Shown: piece after piece, positions 27,505 to 37,482 of the stretch
How the letters are laid out: each line of letters opens with the position of its first letter
How positions within the stretch are numbered: the first letter of the stretch is position 1
Assembly (NCBI GenBank): GCA_016713525.1
Contig: JADJOZ010000033.1
Location: 744,001-808,000 of the forward strand
Length of the DNA stretch: 64,000 nucleotides
Direction of reading: 5' to 3'
Source: Bacteroidota bacterium
Lineage (GTDB): Bacteria; Bacteroidota; Bacteroidia; AKYH767-A; OLB10
Notes under the pieces: generated by a model
The model's input: the letters and a program-made list of their open reading frames with translations, nothing else
Database searches by the model: none
Told to the model about the DNA's origin: nothing
Made by a program: the position numbers and the translations under genes

Positions 27505-28374
27505 CTAAATTATTTTGTAGTTTTTGTATTCCCCCGGACGCCAACCCGTAAATTGTTCCACACCATGGAGCAATGAAGTCAACAGCGGCATTTTCTTAGT
27601 GGTAGGATCAAAAGCAAACTTCCAGTTCTGTCGTTTGATTCGTTCTTTTATAACTTCAGGATGTGTTCCTCTGAACACTGCAAGGGAATCAATTTTGGAA
27701 TAATCAAATTCATCCGACTTCGGAATATTTGCTTCAACCCATTTATCATCATGCCACATCTTGTGAAACTCTTTCTGTTTTTCCTGCATGGCTTTTGGTG
27801 GCTTTACCCAACCATAGTGATGTATAAAAGCATAAACCGGCTTAACTTTTAATTTCTTACCATTCTTGCGAAATCCCTGAGCATCTTTGTAAGATTTGAT
27901 GGTTTTATCATTCTTGATAACCCTGATTTCCTTACGATACCATTTTCTGGAATTTCCAACATAATCGTACGATCCGTAAAAGTGACGATAATTGAAAAGC
28001 AAACCTTCTACGTTGCTATCATCCTTATATTTTTTTAAAGCATCTTTAATGGCTTCATAGCTATGTTCATGCAATACTTCATCACCCTGAATATAAAATG
28101 CCCAGTCAGAATCAGCAGCTACGTGACTCAATGCTTTATTTGTTTCATCAGCAAGTACTTTACCGCCTTCACGTAGAGAATCATCCCAGGTGCTGTCAAT
28201 TATTTTTATTCTGTTATCAGAAATTGATTGAAGCAATTCTCTGGTGCCATCCTCTGACTGTCCCAACATCACAATGACTTCATCGCATAGAGGTAAAATC
28301 GATAAAATAGCTTCTTTTATCGGGTAGTCAAATTTGACTGCATTTCGGATGAATGTAAAGCCTGATACTTTCAT
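27505..28374 (-). CDS. Family 2-like glycosyltransferase
   Basis: A 289-residue GT-A-type glycosyltransferase. The N-terminus MKVSGFTFIRNAVKFDYPIK leads to the nucleotide-binding half with CDEVIVMLGQSEDGT and a metal-binding acidic motif in IQGDEVLHE (about residue 97). The remaining C-terminal half has FNYRHFYGSYDYVG and AFIHHYGWVKPP, often seen in bacterial glycosyltransferases that act on small lipid or peptide acceptors. No membrane segments. It faces the CCG-domain gene with one base between stops and lies 43 bp downstream of purB on the same strand, so it is likely read from the purB transcript. Acceptor unknown. Confidence 0.82.
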   Translation of the reverse strand: MKVSGFTFIRNAVKFDYPIKEAILSILPLCDEVIVMLGQSEDGTRELLQSISDNRIKIIDSTWDDSLREGGKVLADETNKALSHVAADSDWAFYIQGDEVLHEHSYEAIKDALKKYKDDSNVEGLLFNYRHFYGSYDYVGNSRKWYRKEIRVIKNDKTIKSYKDAQGFRKNGKKLKVKPVYAFIHHYGWVKPPKAMQEKQKEFHKMWHDDKWVEANIPKSDEFDYSKIDSLAVFRGTHPEVIKERIKRQNWKFAFDPTTKKMPLLTSLLHGVEQFTGWRPGEYKNYKII

Positions 28375-28417
28375 TTAGCAAATGTTGAACTGTACAAAAA
28401 TTGTTTTAGAAAGTAAA

Positions 28418-29776
28418 TTATTTCTGATCAAATTTCATTGCCATCCCAACATAAGTGGAAGGTGAAAATTGCATTAGTTCCTGCTTCACGTCATCACTGA
28501 CATTCAAGTTTGCAATAAAGTTGTGCAATGTCTCACTCGTGATTTTGGATCCTGTTCTGGTCAGATCTTTTAAAGCTTCATAAGGATTTGGATAGGCTTC
28601 CCTGCGAAGAATGGTCTGTATGGCTTCCGCAACAACTGCCCAGTTATTTTCCAAATCAGCAGCAATGGTGGCAGTGTTAACGGTAATTTTATCTAAACCT
28701 CGCAACAAAGACTTTATTGCAATGAGTGTATGTGCAAATGGAACTCCGGCATTCCGCAATACGGTAGAATCGGTTAGGTCGCGTTGTAAACGGGAAACCG
28801 GAAGTTTAGCAGACAAATGTTCAAATATGGCGTTTGCAATTCCAAAATTACCTTCCGCATTTTCATAATCAATCGGATTAACCTTATGTGGCATGGCGCT
28901 CGATCCAACTTCACCTTTTTTCACTTGTTGTGTGAAGTAGTTCATGGAAATATAAGTCCACATATCGCGACATAAATCTACCAGAATGGTATTTATTCTT
29001 TTAAAACAATCGAATAGTGCCGCAAGATTATCGTAGTGCTCTATTTGTGTTGTAATCTGTGACCGGTGTAATCCTATTGATGCAACGAATTCATTGCCGA
29101 ATGTTACCCAATTAATTTTAGGATAAGCTGCATAGTGTGCATTGAAATTTCCCGTTGCGCCACCAAATTTCGCAGACCATGGAATATGTTTCAATTGCGC
29201 GATCTGCGAATCTAGTCGCTCCACAAAAACGGCGATTTCTTTTCCCAGTCCTGTTGGAGATGCAGGTTGACCGTGTGTATGTGCCAGTAATGGAATGGTT
29301 CTCCATTCTTCAGCTAAGGATGCAAGCTTGCTGCGTAATTGTGCAAGAACCGGCAACATGATTTGTTCAACTGCATCTTTCGTTGCCAAAGGTGTAGCAG
29401 TGTTATTGATATCCTGTGAAGTGAGTCCAAAATGAATAAATTCCGAAGCATGCCCTAACATGGATTCGTAATTTTGCTTGATGTAATATTCTACAGCCTT
29501 CACATCATGATTGGTAACTGCCTCAATGGCTTTGACAGCTTCAATATCTATTTCTGTCTCTCCGTTTACTAACTTTTCCAAAGCTTTTTTCGCATCTGCA
29601 GAAACGGAGTTTAACTGGGGCAATGGGATATTACAAAGAGCCAGAAAGTAAGCAGCTTCAACTTTAATCCGGTAACGGATCAAGGCCGCTTCAGAGAAGA
29701 AAGGACCGAGTTCAGCAGTATTTTTGTGGTATCTGCCATCAACAGGGGAAATGGCATCGTAATTATTCAGTTTCAT
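28418..29776 (-). CDS. purB: Adenylosuccinate lyase
   Basis: PurB cleaves SAICAR and adenylosuccinate, two steps of purine synthesis. From the ATG at 29776 the product is 452 residues, starting MKLNNYDAISPVDGRYHKNT, which is the usual N-terminus; an ATG at 29815 would add 13 unlikely residues. The fumarase/lyase signature GSSAMPHKVNPIDYENAEGN contains the flexible catalytic loop, and HGQPASPTGLGKE carries the substrate-binding histidine, with TSQDINNTA before it. A TAnnTTTG box (TATCTTTG) ends 18 bases before this ATG on the minus strand. The divergent MORN-repeat gene begins about 100 bp away. Confidence 0.96.
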   Translation of the reverse strand: MKLNNYDAISPVDGRYHKNTAELGPFFSEAALIRYRIKVEAAYFLALCNIPLPQLNSVSADAKKALEKLVNGETEIDIEAVKAIEAVTNHDVKAVEYYIKQNYESMLGHASEFIHFGLTSQDINNTATPLATKDAVEQIMLPVLAQLRSKLASLAEEWRTIPLLAHTHGQPASPTGLGKEIAVFVERLDSQIAQLKHIPWSAKFGGATGNFNAHYAAYPKINWVTFGNEFVASIGLHRSQITTQIEHYDNLAALFDCFKRINTILVDLCRDMWTYISMNYFTQQVKKGEVGSSAMPHKVNPIDYENAEGNFGIANAIFEHLSAKLPVSRLQRDLTDSTVLRNAGVPFAHTLIAIKSLLRGLDKITVNTATIAADLENNWAVVAEAIQTILRREAYPNPYEALKDLTRTGSKITSETLHNFIANLNVSDDVKQELMQFSPSTYVGMAMKFDQK

Positions 29777-29794
29777 AGCTTTGTGTTCAAAGTA

Positions 29795-29802
29795 CAAAGA
29801 TA
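29795..29802 (-). promoter_or_regulatory. -7 promoter box of purB
   Basis: TATCTTTG on the minus strand, 18 bases before the purB ATG at 29776. It supports that start over the one at 29815. A -33 TTG at proper spacing is not evident. Confidence 0.5.
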
Positions 29803-29882
29803 AACATTCCTGCAATCCTGTTCCTGCCTTTGCAAATGAACAACCAATTTTTCACATTTGTAGTCTGCAAATTCGTTCAATT

Positions 29883-30587
29883 ATGAAAAACTTAGTGATC
29901 ATCAGCATCTTATTTAGCTTTTACAGCCATTTTAGTGCAGTGGCAACACCATTCGATACCACTTTCACGAATGATAGCAGGGTGAAAAGTCTGGTTCATT
30001 TTGAAGTTCGTGATGCTAACGATATGGTTATTAGTGCCGGCCACTTGTTGAATGGCAAAAAAGAGGGCGTATTCCGGAATTACAATGCCAAAGGAACTAT
30101 CATGTCTGTACAGGAATTTCGAAACGATATTCCGGATGGAATCTTTTTGAAGTTTGGGGATGGAGGTGGTTTGGAATTGGAAGAAAATTATAAAGAAGGT
30201 GTACTTCATGGAAAAAGAGTGCAATACCGCTTTGGCGGAATAAAACGGTCATCGGATTATTTTGTGAATGGAAAACTCGACGGATTGAAAACAGTGTACT
30301 ATGATAATGGTTTCCGGCAGGAAGAAGCACAGTATAAAGATGGTTTGAGAAATGGCATTTCCAGATGGTATAATCAGAGCGAAGTGATTACCATTGAGTA
30401 TGAATATAAAGCTGGCAAACTTGATGGACCAGCAAAAACTTTTTTCTATAATGGTAAAATGCAAACTGAGGGACAATACTCGGACGATCTGGAAACCGGT
30501 TCCTGGAAAAGCTATGATGATCGTGGCACTTTGCTGAAGACTGTTGTATATGAAAAAGGCAAAATAGTGAAGGAAACTTTGCATTGA
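29883..30587 (+). CDS. Exported MORN-repeat (YwqK-like) protein
   Basis: A 234-residue protein from the ATG at 29883 (MKNLVIISILFSFYSHFSAVAT), which gives a good signal peptide; the frame is open further upstream but overlaps purB. The mature part consists of about six MORN-like units of the form GKKEGVFRNYNAKG, DGIFLKFGDGG, HGKRVQYRFGG, DGLKTVYYDNG, NGISRWYNQ and DGPAKTFFYNGK, each a beta hairpin. Such proteins are annotated as YwqK-like antitoxin components by weak homology, but they are widespread in Bacteroidota without a toxin partner and none is seen here. Likely periplasmic or on the surface. Function unknown. Confidence 0.82.
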   Translation: MKNLVIISILFSFYSHFSAVATPFDTTFTNDSRVKSLVHFEVRDANDMVISAGHLLNGKKEGVFRNYNAKGTIMSVQEFRNDIPDGIFLKFGDGGGLELEENYKEGVLHGKRVQYRFGGIKRSSDYFVNGKLDGLKTVYYDNGFRQEEAQYKDGLRNGISRWYNQSEVITIEYEYKAGKLDGPAKTFFYNGKMQTEGQYSDDLETGSWKSYDDRGTLLKTVVYEKGKIVKETLH

Positions 30588-30737
30588 CAGGATAATTAAT
30601 TGATTTTCACAGCAACTGAATCAGCTTATTTTTAAAAACTTTCAGTCTTAATTTTCTCTTAACATTCTGTTTTTCAGACGGGAATAAATATTTTGTGGCT
30701 GATAATCAATCTCTTGTAGAATATTTTTGACGGAAAC

Positions 30738-30768
30738 TTTGCGCACGAAATAAGTTTCCATAGTTTTG
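30738..30768 (+). promoter_or_regulatory. Promoter of the TetR-efflux operon
   Basis: TTTG at 30738-30741, exactly 19 bp, then TAGTTTTG at 30761-30768: a full Bacteroidota promoter. The box ends eight bases before the tetR ATG, so the leader is only a few bases. A short inverted pair GGAAAC(TTT)/(AG)TTTCC (30732-30737, 30754-30759) lies between the elements and could be the TetR operator. Confidence 0.75.
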
Positions 30769-30776
30769 CACCCGAA

Positions 30777-31397
30777 ATGAAAACAGAAGCAGAAGAGCGG
30801 ATAATCGGGTCGGCAAGAGAATTGTTTTACAAGTTTGGTATTCGAAGTATAACAATGGATGATGTGGCGAAACATTTGGCTATGTCGAAGAAAACATTGT
30901 ATCAGCATTTCCGTGATAAGAACGATATGGTGATGCAATGTTGTAGTCACGATCTGTTGTCCAGAGAATGTCTGTTTAAAGATATTGCAGTACAATCAAC
31001 TGATGCCATTCATGAAATTATGCAGTTGATGAAGCATATGGAATCGATGTTCACAAAAATGAATCCCAATTTATTTTATGACATGCAGAAATACCATCCT
31101 GCGGTGTGGAAAATGTTCCGCGACTTCAAAGAGCAGAATATGATGAAGATGGTTGAAGAAAATCTGCATAAAGGAATTCGCCAGGGGTTGTATCGCAAAG
31201 ACATCAATATTCCGGTATTGGCGCGTTTGCGGATTGAACAAGTGGAAATGGGATTTAATCCGGAAATTTTTCCACCCGATAAATTCAATTTCGCAACATT
31301 ACATATCACCTTATTCGATCACTTCTTACATGGAATAACAACGATTAAAGGGCATAAATTAATTAATAAGTACAAACAAATTACAGAAGAAGAATAA
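30777..31397 (+). CDS. TetR-family transcriptional regulator
   Basis: A 206-residue TetR-type repressor. The N-terminal helix-turn-helix reads RSITMDDVAKHLAMSKKTLYQHFRDKNDM (in pieces: TMDDVAKHLA and SKKTLYQHF), at about residues 22-50. The C-terminal ligand-binding half is helical and unlike characterised members. It is the first gene of an operon with an outer-membrane channel, an adaptor and an RND pump (gaps of 11, 35 and 26 bp), a layout typical of regulators that sense a pump substrate. A candidate operator overlaps the promoter just upstream, suggesting self-repression. Ligand unknown. Confidence 0.9.
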   Translation: MKTEAEERIIGSARELFYKFGIRSITMDDVAKHLAMSKKTLYQHFRDKNDMVMQCCSHDLLSRECLFKDIAVQSTDAIHEIMQLMKHMESMFTKMNPNLFYDMQKYHPAVWKMFRDFKEQNMMKMVEENLHKGIRQGLYRKDINIPVLARLRIEQVEMGFNPEIFPPDKFNFATLHITLFDHFLHGITTIKGHKLINKYKQITEEE

Positions 31398-31408
31398 ACA
31401 CTGTTTTT

Positions 31409-32776
31409 ATGAGAATAGCCTTCAATAAAAAAATTCTTGCAGCGTTCGTTACTTTGCTCTTAGCACAAGGGTTCAGTTATACCGGAAGTGCACAAACTCC
31501 CGCCGGCAGCGGATTTACGGTTCAACAGGCAATTGAGTACGCATTGAAAAATGAAACCAATGTAAAAAATGCACAGATTGAAACACAGATTGCACAGGCA
31601 AAAATCAATGAATTAATCGGTGTTGGTTTACCTCAGGTAAAAGGTAGTGCCGACATCAATAAATTTATTGAAATCCCGACTTCATTTGTGCCAGGCGAAT
31701 TTTTTGGTGGTGAACCCGGAACCTATGCACCTGTTCAGTTTGGGCAGAATTATTCTGCATCAGCCGGATTAAGTGCATCTCAATTATTATTCGATGGTTC
31801 TTATCTGGTTGGACTGCAAGCATCACGTACTTATGCTGATTTATCCCGCAAAGGATTGCAGCAATCAAAAATTGATGTTGCAGTTAATGTAAGCAAAGCT
31901 TATTATTTTGTATTGGTTGCCGAAGAACGTTTCAAACAACTTGAAAGTGATATACAAAGAATTGCCAAATTAAAAAGCGATACTAAAGCATTGTTCGATA
32001 ACGGTTTTGTTGAGAAAATTGATTACGACAGGGTTGAATTAAATTATAATCTGCTTGAAAGTGCCAGAAATCAAACGAAGCGAGTTGTCGACAACAGCTA
32101 CTTGTTACTGAAATTTCAAATGGGAATGGATTTAAAAACTCCAATTACACTAACAGAAAAAATTGATGATGTAATGCCTGATATCGCTGTTATTAATACC
32201 GACAGTGTGCAGGTCTCCAGCCGCATCGAGTACTCAATTCTCGAAACACAACACCGCCTTACCGAACTTGATGTGAAAAAGAATCAGTTTTCAAGATTGC
32301 CTAGTCTGGTACTGTTCGGAAATGTAAGTGCCAATGCTTCCAGAAACGAATTTAATATTTTCAATACCGATTATAAATGGTATCCAACTGCAATTATAGG
32401 GGCTTCTCTTTCAGTTCCTATTTTTGGTGGCTTTACTAAATATGCGCAGACTAAACAAGCCAGGCTGGCACAACTGAAAGTTGAAAATGCATTCTATGCC
32501 TTGGAGCAGGGAATAAAACTGGAATTTAATAATGCAGTTACCGGATTAAAAAATAATATCGACAATCTGGAAACACAAAAGAAAAACAGAGAACTGGCGC
32601 GTGAAATTGCCCGTGTCTCAAAAATAAAATATGATCAGGGTGTTGGGTCAAACCTTGAAGTAGTCGATGCCGAAACATCACTTCGCGAAGCTGAAGCCAA
32701 CTATTATACAGCATTACTCGAAACTATCATCTCTAAAATCGAACTGGATAAAGCGTCCGGTACCATCAAATATTAA
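31409..32776 (+). CDS. TolC-family outer-membrane efflux channel
   Basis: The outer-membrane exit duct of the tripartite RND pump. 455 residues with a signal peptide (MRIAFNKKILAAF ... GSAQ, about 1-30). Two long alpha-helical regions typical of the TolC fold: FTVQQAIEYALKNETNVKNAQIE at the start of the first and QGIKLEFNNAVTGLKNNIDNL in the second, with the repeated beta-strand blocks (LSASQLLFDGSYLVGL and LSVPIFGGFTKYAQT). The conserved GVGSNLEVVDAETSLREAE motif lies near the end. Second gene of the operon, 11 bp after tetR. Confidence 0.92.
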   Translation: MRIAFNKKILAAFVTLLLAQGFSYTGSAQTPAGSGFTVQQAIEYALKNETNVKNAQIETQIAQAKINELIGVGLPQVKGSADINKFIEIPTSFVPGEFFGGEPGTYAPVQFGQNYSASAGLSASQLLFDGSYLVGLQASRTYADLSRKGLQQSKIDVAVNVSKAYYFVLVAEERFKQLESDIQRIAKLKSDTKALFDNGFVEKIDYDRVELNYNLLESARNQTKRVVDNSYLLLKFQMGMDLKTPITLTEKIDDVMPDIAVINTDSVQVSSRIEYSILETQHRLTELDVKKNQFSRLPSLVLFGNVSANASRNEFNIFNTDYKWYPTAIIGASLSVPIFGGFTKYAQTKQARLAQLKVENAFYALEQGIKLEFNNAVTGLKNNIDNLETQKKNRELAREIARVSKIKYDQGVGSNLEVVDAETSLREAEANYYTALLETIISKIELDKASGTIKY

Positions 32777-32811
32777 TAACAGCTCACTTACTATTTTCAA
32801 ATCATAATTCT

Positions 32812-33930
32812 ATGAAATCTTTAATTGCAGTAATTATTACATCATTGTTTATTGCCGCTTGTGGCGGTGGTCAGGCTGGCGACAAGCAAGCGGAACTGGA
32901 TCAGTTGATCAAACAGCAAACGGAACTTAATGATAAAATCCGTTCACTTCGGGATGAGCTTAAGGCTGCAGATCCTGAAAAAGGAGGCGTATGTCTTGTG
33001 GTGGCAGCTCCTGTTGCCAAAGCCCCTTTCCGTCATTATGTGGAAGTGCAGGCTAAAGTCGATGGCGACGAAAGCGTTAATGTAAGTGCCCGCTCTCAGG
33101 GAATTGTGAATTCTATTCTGGTGAAAGAAGGCGACAAAGTTTCTAAAGGTCAGGTATTAGCTGTTTTGGATGATCAGATTTTGAAACAAACTTTAGCTGA
33201 AGTTGAAACACAATACAGCTTTGCTAAAAATGTTTACGATAAACAAAAAAATCTTTGGGATCAGAAAATTGGTAGCGAAATTCAATACCTGACTGCAAAG
33301 AATAACAAGGAGTCTCTTGAAAAAAGAATGGCCAGCATGAATGAGCAAGTCGATCTCACAAGAATCAAAGCTCCTGTTAATGGTACTGTAGATAATGTTG
33401 GAATTAAAATCGGACAGGCAGTTACTCCGGGTATTCCGGTTTTCTCAATCGTGAATCTTTCAAATCTTAAAGTTAAAGGTGAAGTAGGTGAGTCCTATGC
33501 CGGAAAAATTACTAAAGGTGATGATGTCATTCTTTACTTCCCTGATCTGAAAAGAGAAATTGCTACTAAAGTTGGGTTCTCTTCAAGGATGATCAACTCA
33601 CTTAACCGAACTTTCAATGTGGAAGTCCCCGTAAGTTCTACTGAAACCGGTTTGACTCCAAACATGGTTGTTGTGATGAAGATAGTTGATTACAAAAATA
33701 ATCAGGCTATGATTATTCCTGTCGATTTATTGCAAAGATCAGGAGAAGGTTATTATCTGATGGCCGCAGTTCAGGAAGGTAATAAACTCCTGGCAAAGAG
33801 AAAAAATGTAGAGATCGGTCTCATTTATAATGGTCATGCTGAAGTTTTGTCCGGAATTAATGAAAGTGATGTTGTTATTACCACCGGTTACAGAGATCTG
33901 AATGATGGTGAAGAAGTAAGAACGAAATAA
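32812..33930 (+). CDS. RND efflux periplasmic adaptor lipoprotein
   Basis: The membrane-fusion protein linking the pump and channel. 372 residues with a lipoprotein signal, MKSLIAVIITSLFIAAC, cysteine 17 being lipidated. A short coiled coil (KQAELDQLIKQQTELNDKI) follows, unusual this close to the lipid anchor. Next are the lipoyl halves (VNVSARSQGIVNSILVKEGDKV and RIKAPVNGTVDNVGIKIGQAV) around an alpha hairpin, then beta-barrel and membrane-proximal domains. Third gene of the operon. The family and role are clear; the substrate is not. Confidence 0.92.
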   Translation: MKSLIAVIITSLFIAACGGGQAGDKQAELDQLIKQQTELNDKIRSLRDELKAADPEKGGVCLVVAAPVAKAPFRHYVEVQAKVDGDESVNVSARSQGIVNSILVKEGDKVSKGQVLAVLDDQILKQTLAEVETQYSFAKNVYDKQKNLWDQKIGSEIQYLTAKNNKESLEKRMASMNEQVDLTRIKAPVNGTVDNVGIKIGQAVTPGIPVFSIVNLSNLKVKGEVGESYAGKITKGDDVILYFPDLKREIATKVGFSSRMINSLNRTFNVEVPVSSTETGLTPNMVVVMKIVDYKNNQAMIIPVDLLQRSGEGYYLMAAVQEGNKLLAKRKNVEIGLIYNGHAEVLSGINESDVVITTGYRDLNDGEEVRTK

Positions 33931-33956
33931 TACTGACTTTTCTAAAAATATAATTT

Positions 33957-36900
33957 ATGATCGATAAATTTAAAGAGTTTAAACCTTCAAGTTGGGCAAT
34001 TGATAATCGCACCAGTATTTATATACTTACGATTATTATTACCCTTGCCGGGCTCGCAACATATAACGCATTACCGAAAGAGAACTTCCCCGATATTGTG
34101 GTTCCTCAGGTATTTGTTTCAACAATTTACCCCGGTACCTCTCCCGAGGATATGGAGAATCTGGTTTCTAAGCCTCTCGAAAAACAAATGAAATCGATTT
34201 CCGGAGTGAAGAAAATTACTTCGAATTCGCTTCAGGATTTCTCCAATATTATAGTGGAATTTAATACCGATGTTGATGTAGCCATTGCCAAGCAAAAGGT
34301 AAAAGATGCAGTCGACAAAGCACGTAATGATCTTCCAACCGATTTGCCAACTGATCCGAATGTTCAGGAAATTAATTTCTCAGACATTCCTATTTTGTAT
34401 ATCAATATAGCCGGCGATTATCCACTCGATAAACTTAAAGAATATTCAGACGACCTGAAGGATCGTATTGAATCGATGAAGGAAATTACCCGCGTCGATA
34501 TGGTAGGAGCTCTGGAAAGAGAAATTCAGGTGAATGTTGATATGTACAAAGCTCAGGCTGCAAGAGTTTCTATGCGGGATATCGAAAATGCAATCGGTTT
34601 CGAGAATTTAACCATATCAAGTGGTACCGTGGCAATGGATGGTCTCAGAAGATCGGTAAGTGTGAAAGGGGAATTTAAGGATGTAGAAACATTACGGAAT
34701 CTGGTAGTGGTTTCAACAGAAGGTGCACCTATTTATCTAAGAGATATTGCTGAAATTAAAGATGGTTTCCTGGAACAGGAAAGTTATGCTCGTCTTTATG
34801 GAAAGAATGTAATTACACTGAATGTAGTTAAAAGAAGTGGTGAAAACCTGATTGAAGCATCTGATAACATAAAGGAAATTGTTTCCTCCATGCAAAAGGA
34901 TGAGTTCCCCCGCGATTTAAAAATTACAATCACCGGTGATCAGTCGAATCAAACGCGTGTTACTTTGCACGACCTGATTAACACCATCATTATCGGATTT
35001 ATTCTGGTAACTATATTGCTCATGTTCTTCATGGGAGCAACCAATGCCTTATTCGTCGCTCTTTCTGTTCCGCTTTCCATGTTTGTTGCTTTCCTTATTA
35101 TGCCAACAATCGGATTTACAATGAACATGATTGTGTTGTTTTCATTCCTCCTTGCTTTAGGAATTGTAGTTGATGATGCCATTGTTGTAATTGAAAATAC
35201 CCATCGAATTTTTAATAATGGGAAAGTCAATATTGTCAATGCCGCCAAGACAGCTACCGGGGAGGTCTTTATGCCCGTACTCTCTGGTACATTGACAACT
35301 CTTGCTCCATTCGTCCCGCTTGCGTTCTGGAAAGGTGTAATCGGTGAATTTATGTTCTTCTTACCTATCACACTTATTATAACTTTAACAGCCTCACTCC
35401 TTGTCGCCTATATTATAAATCCGGTTTTCGCAGTTAGTTTCATGAAACCCGATGAATTTGTAGTAGATAAACAAAAGCGTAAAAGATCTTTATTGATTGC
35501 TGGTGTTGTATTGGGTGCATTGGCTTTGTTATCATATATAGGCGGCAATTTTGGTCTTGGTAATTTCTTTGTTACGCTGTTCTTATTGTTCGCACTCTAT
35601 AAATTATGGATGGTAAAGGCTATTCAGACATTCCAGGAACGCATATGGCCCGCATTTACAAACAGGTATAAGAAGTTCCTTTCGTGGGCACTCGATCGCC
35701 CATGGAGTTTGTTGATGGGTGTAGTTGGTTTATTTGTATTCACCATAATGTTGTTAACTGCACGTGCTCCCGGCGTAAGTTTCTTCCCAACGTCAGAACC
35801 TAATTTTATTTATGTTTATCTGACATTACCGGTTGGAACCGATCAGGCTTACACCGATAGTATAACGCAGATTGTTGAGAAACGCGTTACTGAAGTGGTC
35901 GGCGCCGAAAATCCAATAGTATCTTCTATTATTTCCAATGTTGCAGTTGGTGTTACCGATCCGGCAGAAAATGATATGGCAACATATGCGAATCGTTCCA
36001 AAGTTTCAATTGCATTTGTGGAATTTGGAAAGCGGAATGGGGTTTCAACCCGAGATTATCTGACTCAAATCCGTAAAGAAATTAAAGGTGTTCCCGGGGT
36101 TGAAATTTCTGTTGATCAGGAGCAGGGTGGACCACCGGTTGGTAAACCTATCAATCTTGAAATCAGTGGCGATAACTTCGAAGATCTGATAAGTGCATCG
36201 GCCGGTTTGAAGAAGTATCTTGATTCTTTACAAATTCCGGGTGTTGAAGAACTTAAAACGGATCTTCAGAATAATAAACCTGAAATTGTATTCAACATCG
36301 ACAGGGAAAGAGCAAACAGAGAAGGTATTTCTACCGGACAAATTGGTTCTGAATTGCGTACTGCTTTATTTGGTAAAGAAGTTTCTAAGTTCAGAGATGC
36401 CAATGATGAATATAAAATTCAATTGCGTTTGCAAAAAGAGCAACGTGATAATATTGATCAGCTAAGAAATATGAAAATTACTTATCGTGATATGAATATG
36501 GGTGGTATGGTTCGTCAGGTACCATTGTCTGCATTTACTGATATTAAGTATTCGTCAACCTATGCCGGAATTAAAAGAAAAAATCAGAAGCGTGTAATCA
36601 CCTTATATTCCAATATTCTTTCCGGATTTTCTGAAAATGAAGTTGTGCCAAGAGTGCAGGCAGCAGCTAAGGACTATAGATTTTCGGAAGGTGTTACAAT
36701 GGATATGACCGGACAGCAACAAGAGCAACAAGAAACCATGGCATTCCTCGGATCTGCACTGCTCATTTCACTGGGACTGATATTTCTCATTCTTGTAACA
36801 CAGTTTAATTCCGTCAGTAAACCATTAATTATTCTTACCGAAATTGTTTTCAGTTTAATCGGTGTATTGCTTGGTTATGCTATTACCGGTATGGAAATGT

Positions 36901-37367
36901 CGATTCTGATGACCGGAATTGGTATTGTTGCACTGGCCGGAATTGTTGTGCGAAATGGAATTCTGCTGGTTGAATTTACTGATTTGCTTCGTGAACAGGG
37001 AATGGAGTTGCGTGAAGCGATTATTGAAGCCGGTAAAACCAGAATGACTCCTGTATTATTGACTGCCACTGCAACAATGCTTGGATTGATTCCTTTAGCG
37101 GTTGGTCTGAATATCGATTTCGTGAAGCTGTTTACTGAATTAAACCCGCACATTTTCTTCGGTGGTGATAGTGTTGCATTCTGGGGCCCTTTATCGTGGA
37201 CCATGATATTCGGATTGAGTTTCGCAACTTTCCTTACCCTCATATTGGTTCCGGCGATGTATCTCATTTCTGAAAGATTCAAATTGAAGTTGAAAAAACA
37301 ACCGGTTCATCACACTGCTCATGGGAAATTTCCGGTGGACCCTGCTACTGAAATTTCTGGCAGTTAA
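33957..37367 (+). CDS. RND-family inner-membrane efflux pump (HAE1-like)
   Basis: The proton-driven pump of the operon, 1136 residues. It has the RND layout: transmembrane helix 1 (SIYILTIIITLAGLATY), a large periplasmic domain, a block of helices with the proton-relay motif GIVVDDAIVVIENTHRI, a second periplasmic domain, and a second helix block (ISLGLIFLILVTQFNS, ILMTGIGIVALAGIVVRNGILLVEF). The length exceeds the usual 1030-1050, partly owing to an insert of about 60 residues after helix 6 (DKQKRKRSLLIAG with extra hydrophobic segments, about residues 500-570). This resembles Bacteroidota-specific HAE1-type members. It is the last gene of the operon and is followed by a strong terminator. 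Confidence 0.93.
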   Translation: MIDKFKEFKPSSWAIDNRTSIYILTIIITLAGLATYNALPKENFPDIVVPQVFVSTIYPGTSPEDMENLVSKPLEKQMKSISGVKKITSNSLQDFSNIIVEFNTDVDVAIAKQKVKDAVDKARNDLPTDLPTDPNVQEINFSDIPILYINIAGDYPLDKLKEYSDDLKDRIESMKEITRVDMVGALEREIQVNVDMYKAQAARVSMRDIENAIGFENLTISSGTVAMDGLRRSVSVKGEFKDVETLRNLVVVSTEGAPIYLRDIAEIKDGFLEQESYARLYGKNVITLNVVKRSGENLIEASDNIKEIVSSMQKDEFPRDLKITITGDQSNQTRVTLHDLINTIIIGFILVTILLMFFMGATNALFVALSVPLSMFVAFLIMPTIGFTMNMIVLFSFLLALGIVVDDAIVVIENTHRIFNNGKVNIVNAAKTATGEVFMPVLSGTLTTLAPFVPLAFWKGVIGEFMFFLPITLIITLTASLLVAYIINPVFAVSFMKPDEFVVDKQKRKRSLLIAGVVLGALALLSYIGGNFGLGNFFVTLFLLFALYKLWMVKAIQTFQERIWPAFTNRYKKFLSWALDRPWSLLMGVVGLFVFTIMLLTARAPGVSFFPTSEPNFIYVYLTLPVGTDQAYTDSITQIVEKRVTEVVGAENPIVSSIISNVAVGVTDPAENDMATYANRSKVSIAFVEFGKRNGVSTRDYLTQIRKEIKGVPGVEISVDQEQGGPPVGKPINLEISGDNFEDLISASAGLKKYLDSLQIPGVEELKTDLQNNKPEIVFNIDRERANREGISTGQIGSELRTALFGKEVSKFRDANDEYKIQLRLQKEQRDNIDQLRNMKITYRDMNMGGMVRQVPLSAFTDIKYSSTYAGIKRKNQKRVITLYSNILSGFSENEVVPRVQAAAKDYRFSEGVTMDMTGQQQEQQETMAFLGSALLISLGLIFLILVTQFNSVSKPLIILTEIVFSLIGVLLGYAITGMEMSILMTGIGIVALAGIVVRNGILLVEFTDLLREQGMELREAIIEAGKTRMTPVLLTATATMLGLIPLAVGLNIDFVKLFTELNPHIFFGGDSVAFWGPLSWTMIFGLSFATFLTLILVPAMYLISERFKLKLKKQPVHHTAHGKFPVDPATEISGS

Positions 37368-37390
37368 TTGATTTACAATATAGTTATAAA

Positions 37391-37417
37391 GCCCTGGCAG
37401 AAGTCAGGGCTTTTTTT
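37391..37417 (+). terminator. Terminator of the efflux operon
   Basis: Stem GCCCTG (37391-37396) with CAGGGC (37405-37410), eight-base loop, then seven T. Confidence 0.9.
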
Positions 37418-37482
37418 ATGTCATGCAATAAAGCTTTGTAATGTTTGTTGAGAAAGTCACCTATTACTGTCTCAACCTTTAT

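Noticed and set aside
29883..30587. Toxin-antitoxin locus with the YwqK-like protein as antitoxin
   Set aside because: It has a signal peptide and no toxin-like neighbour; MORN repeats alone do not indicate antitoxin function.
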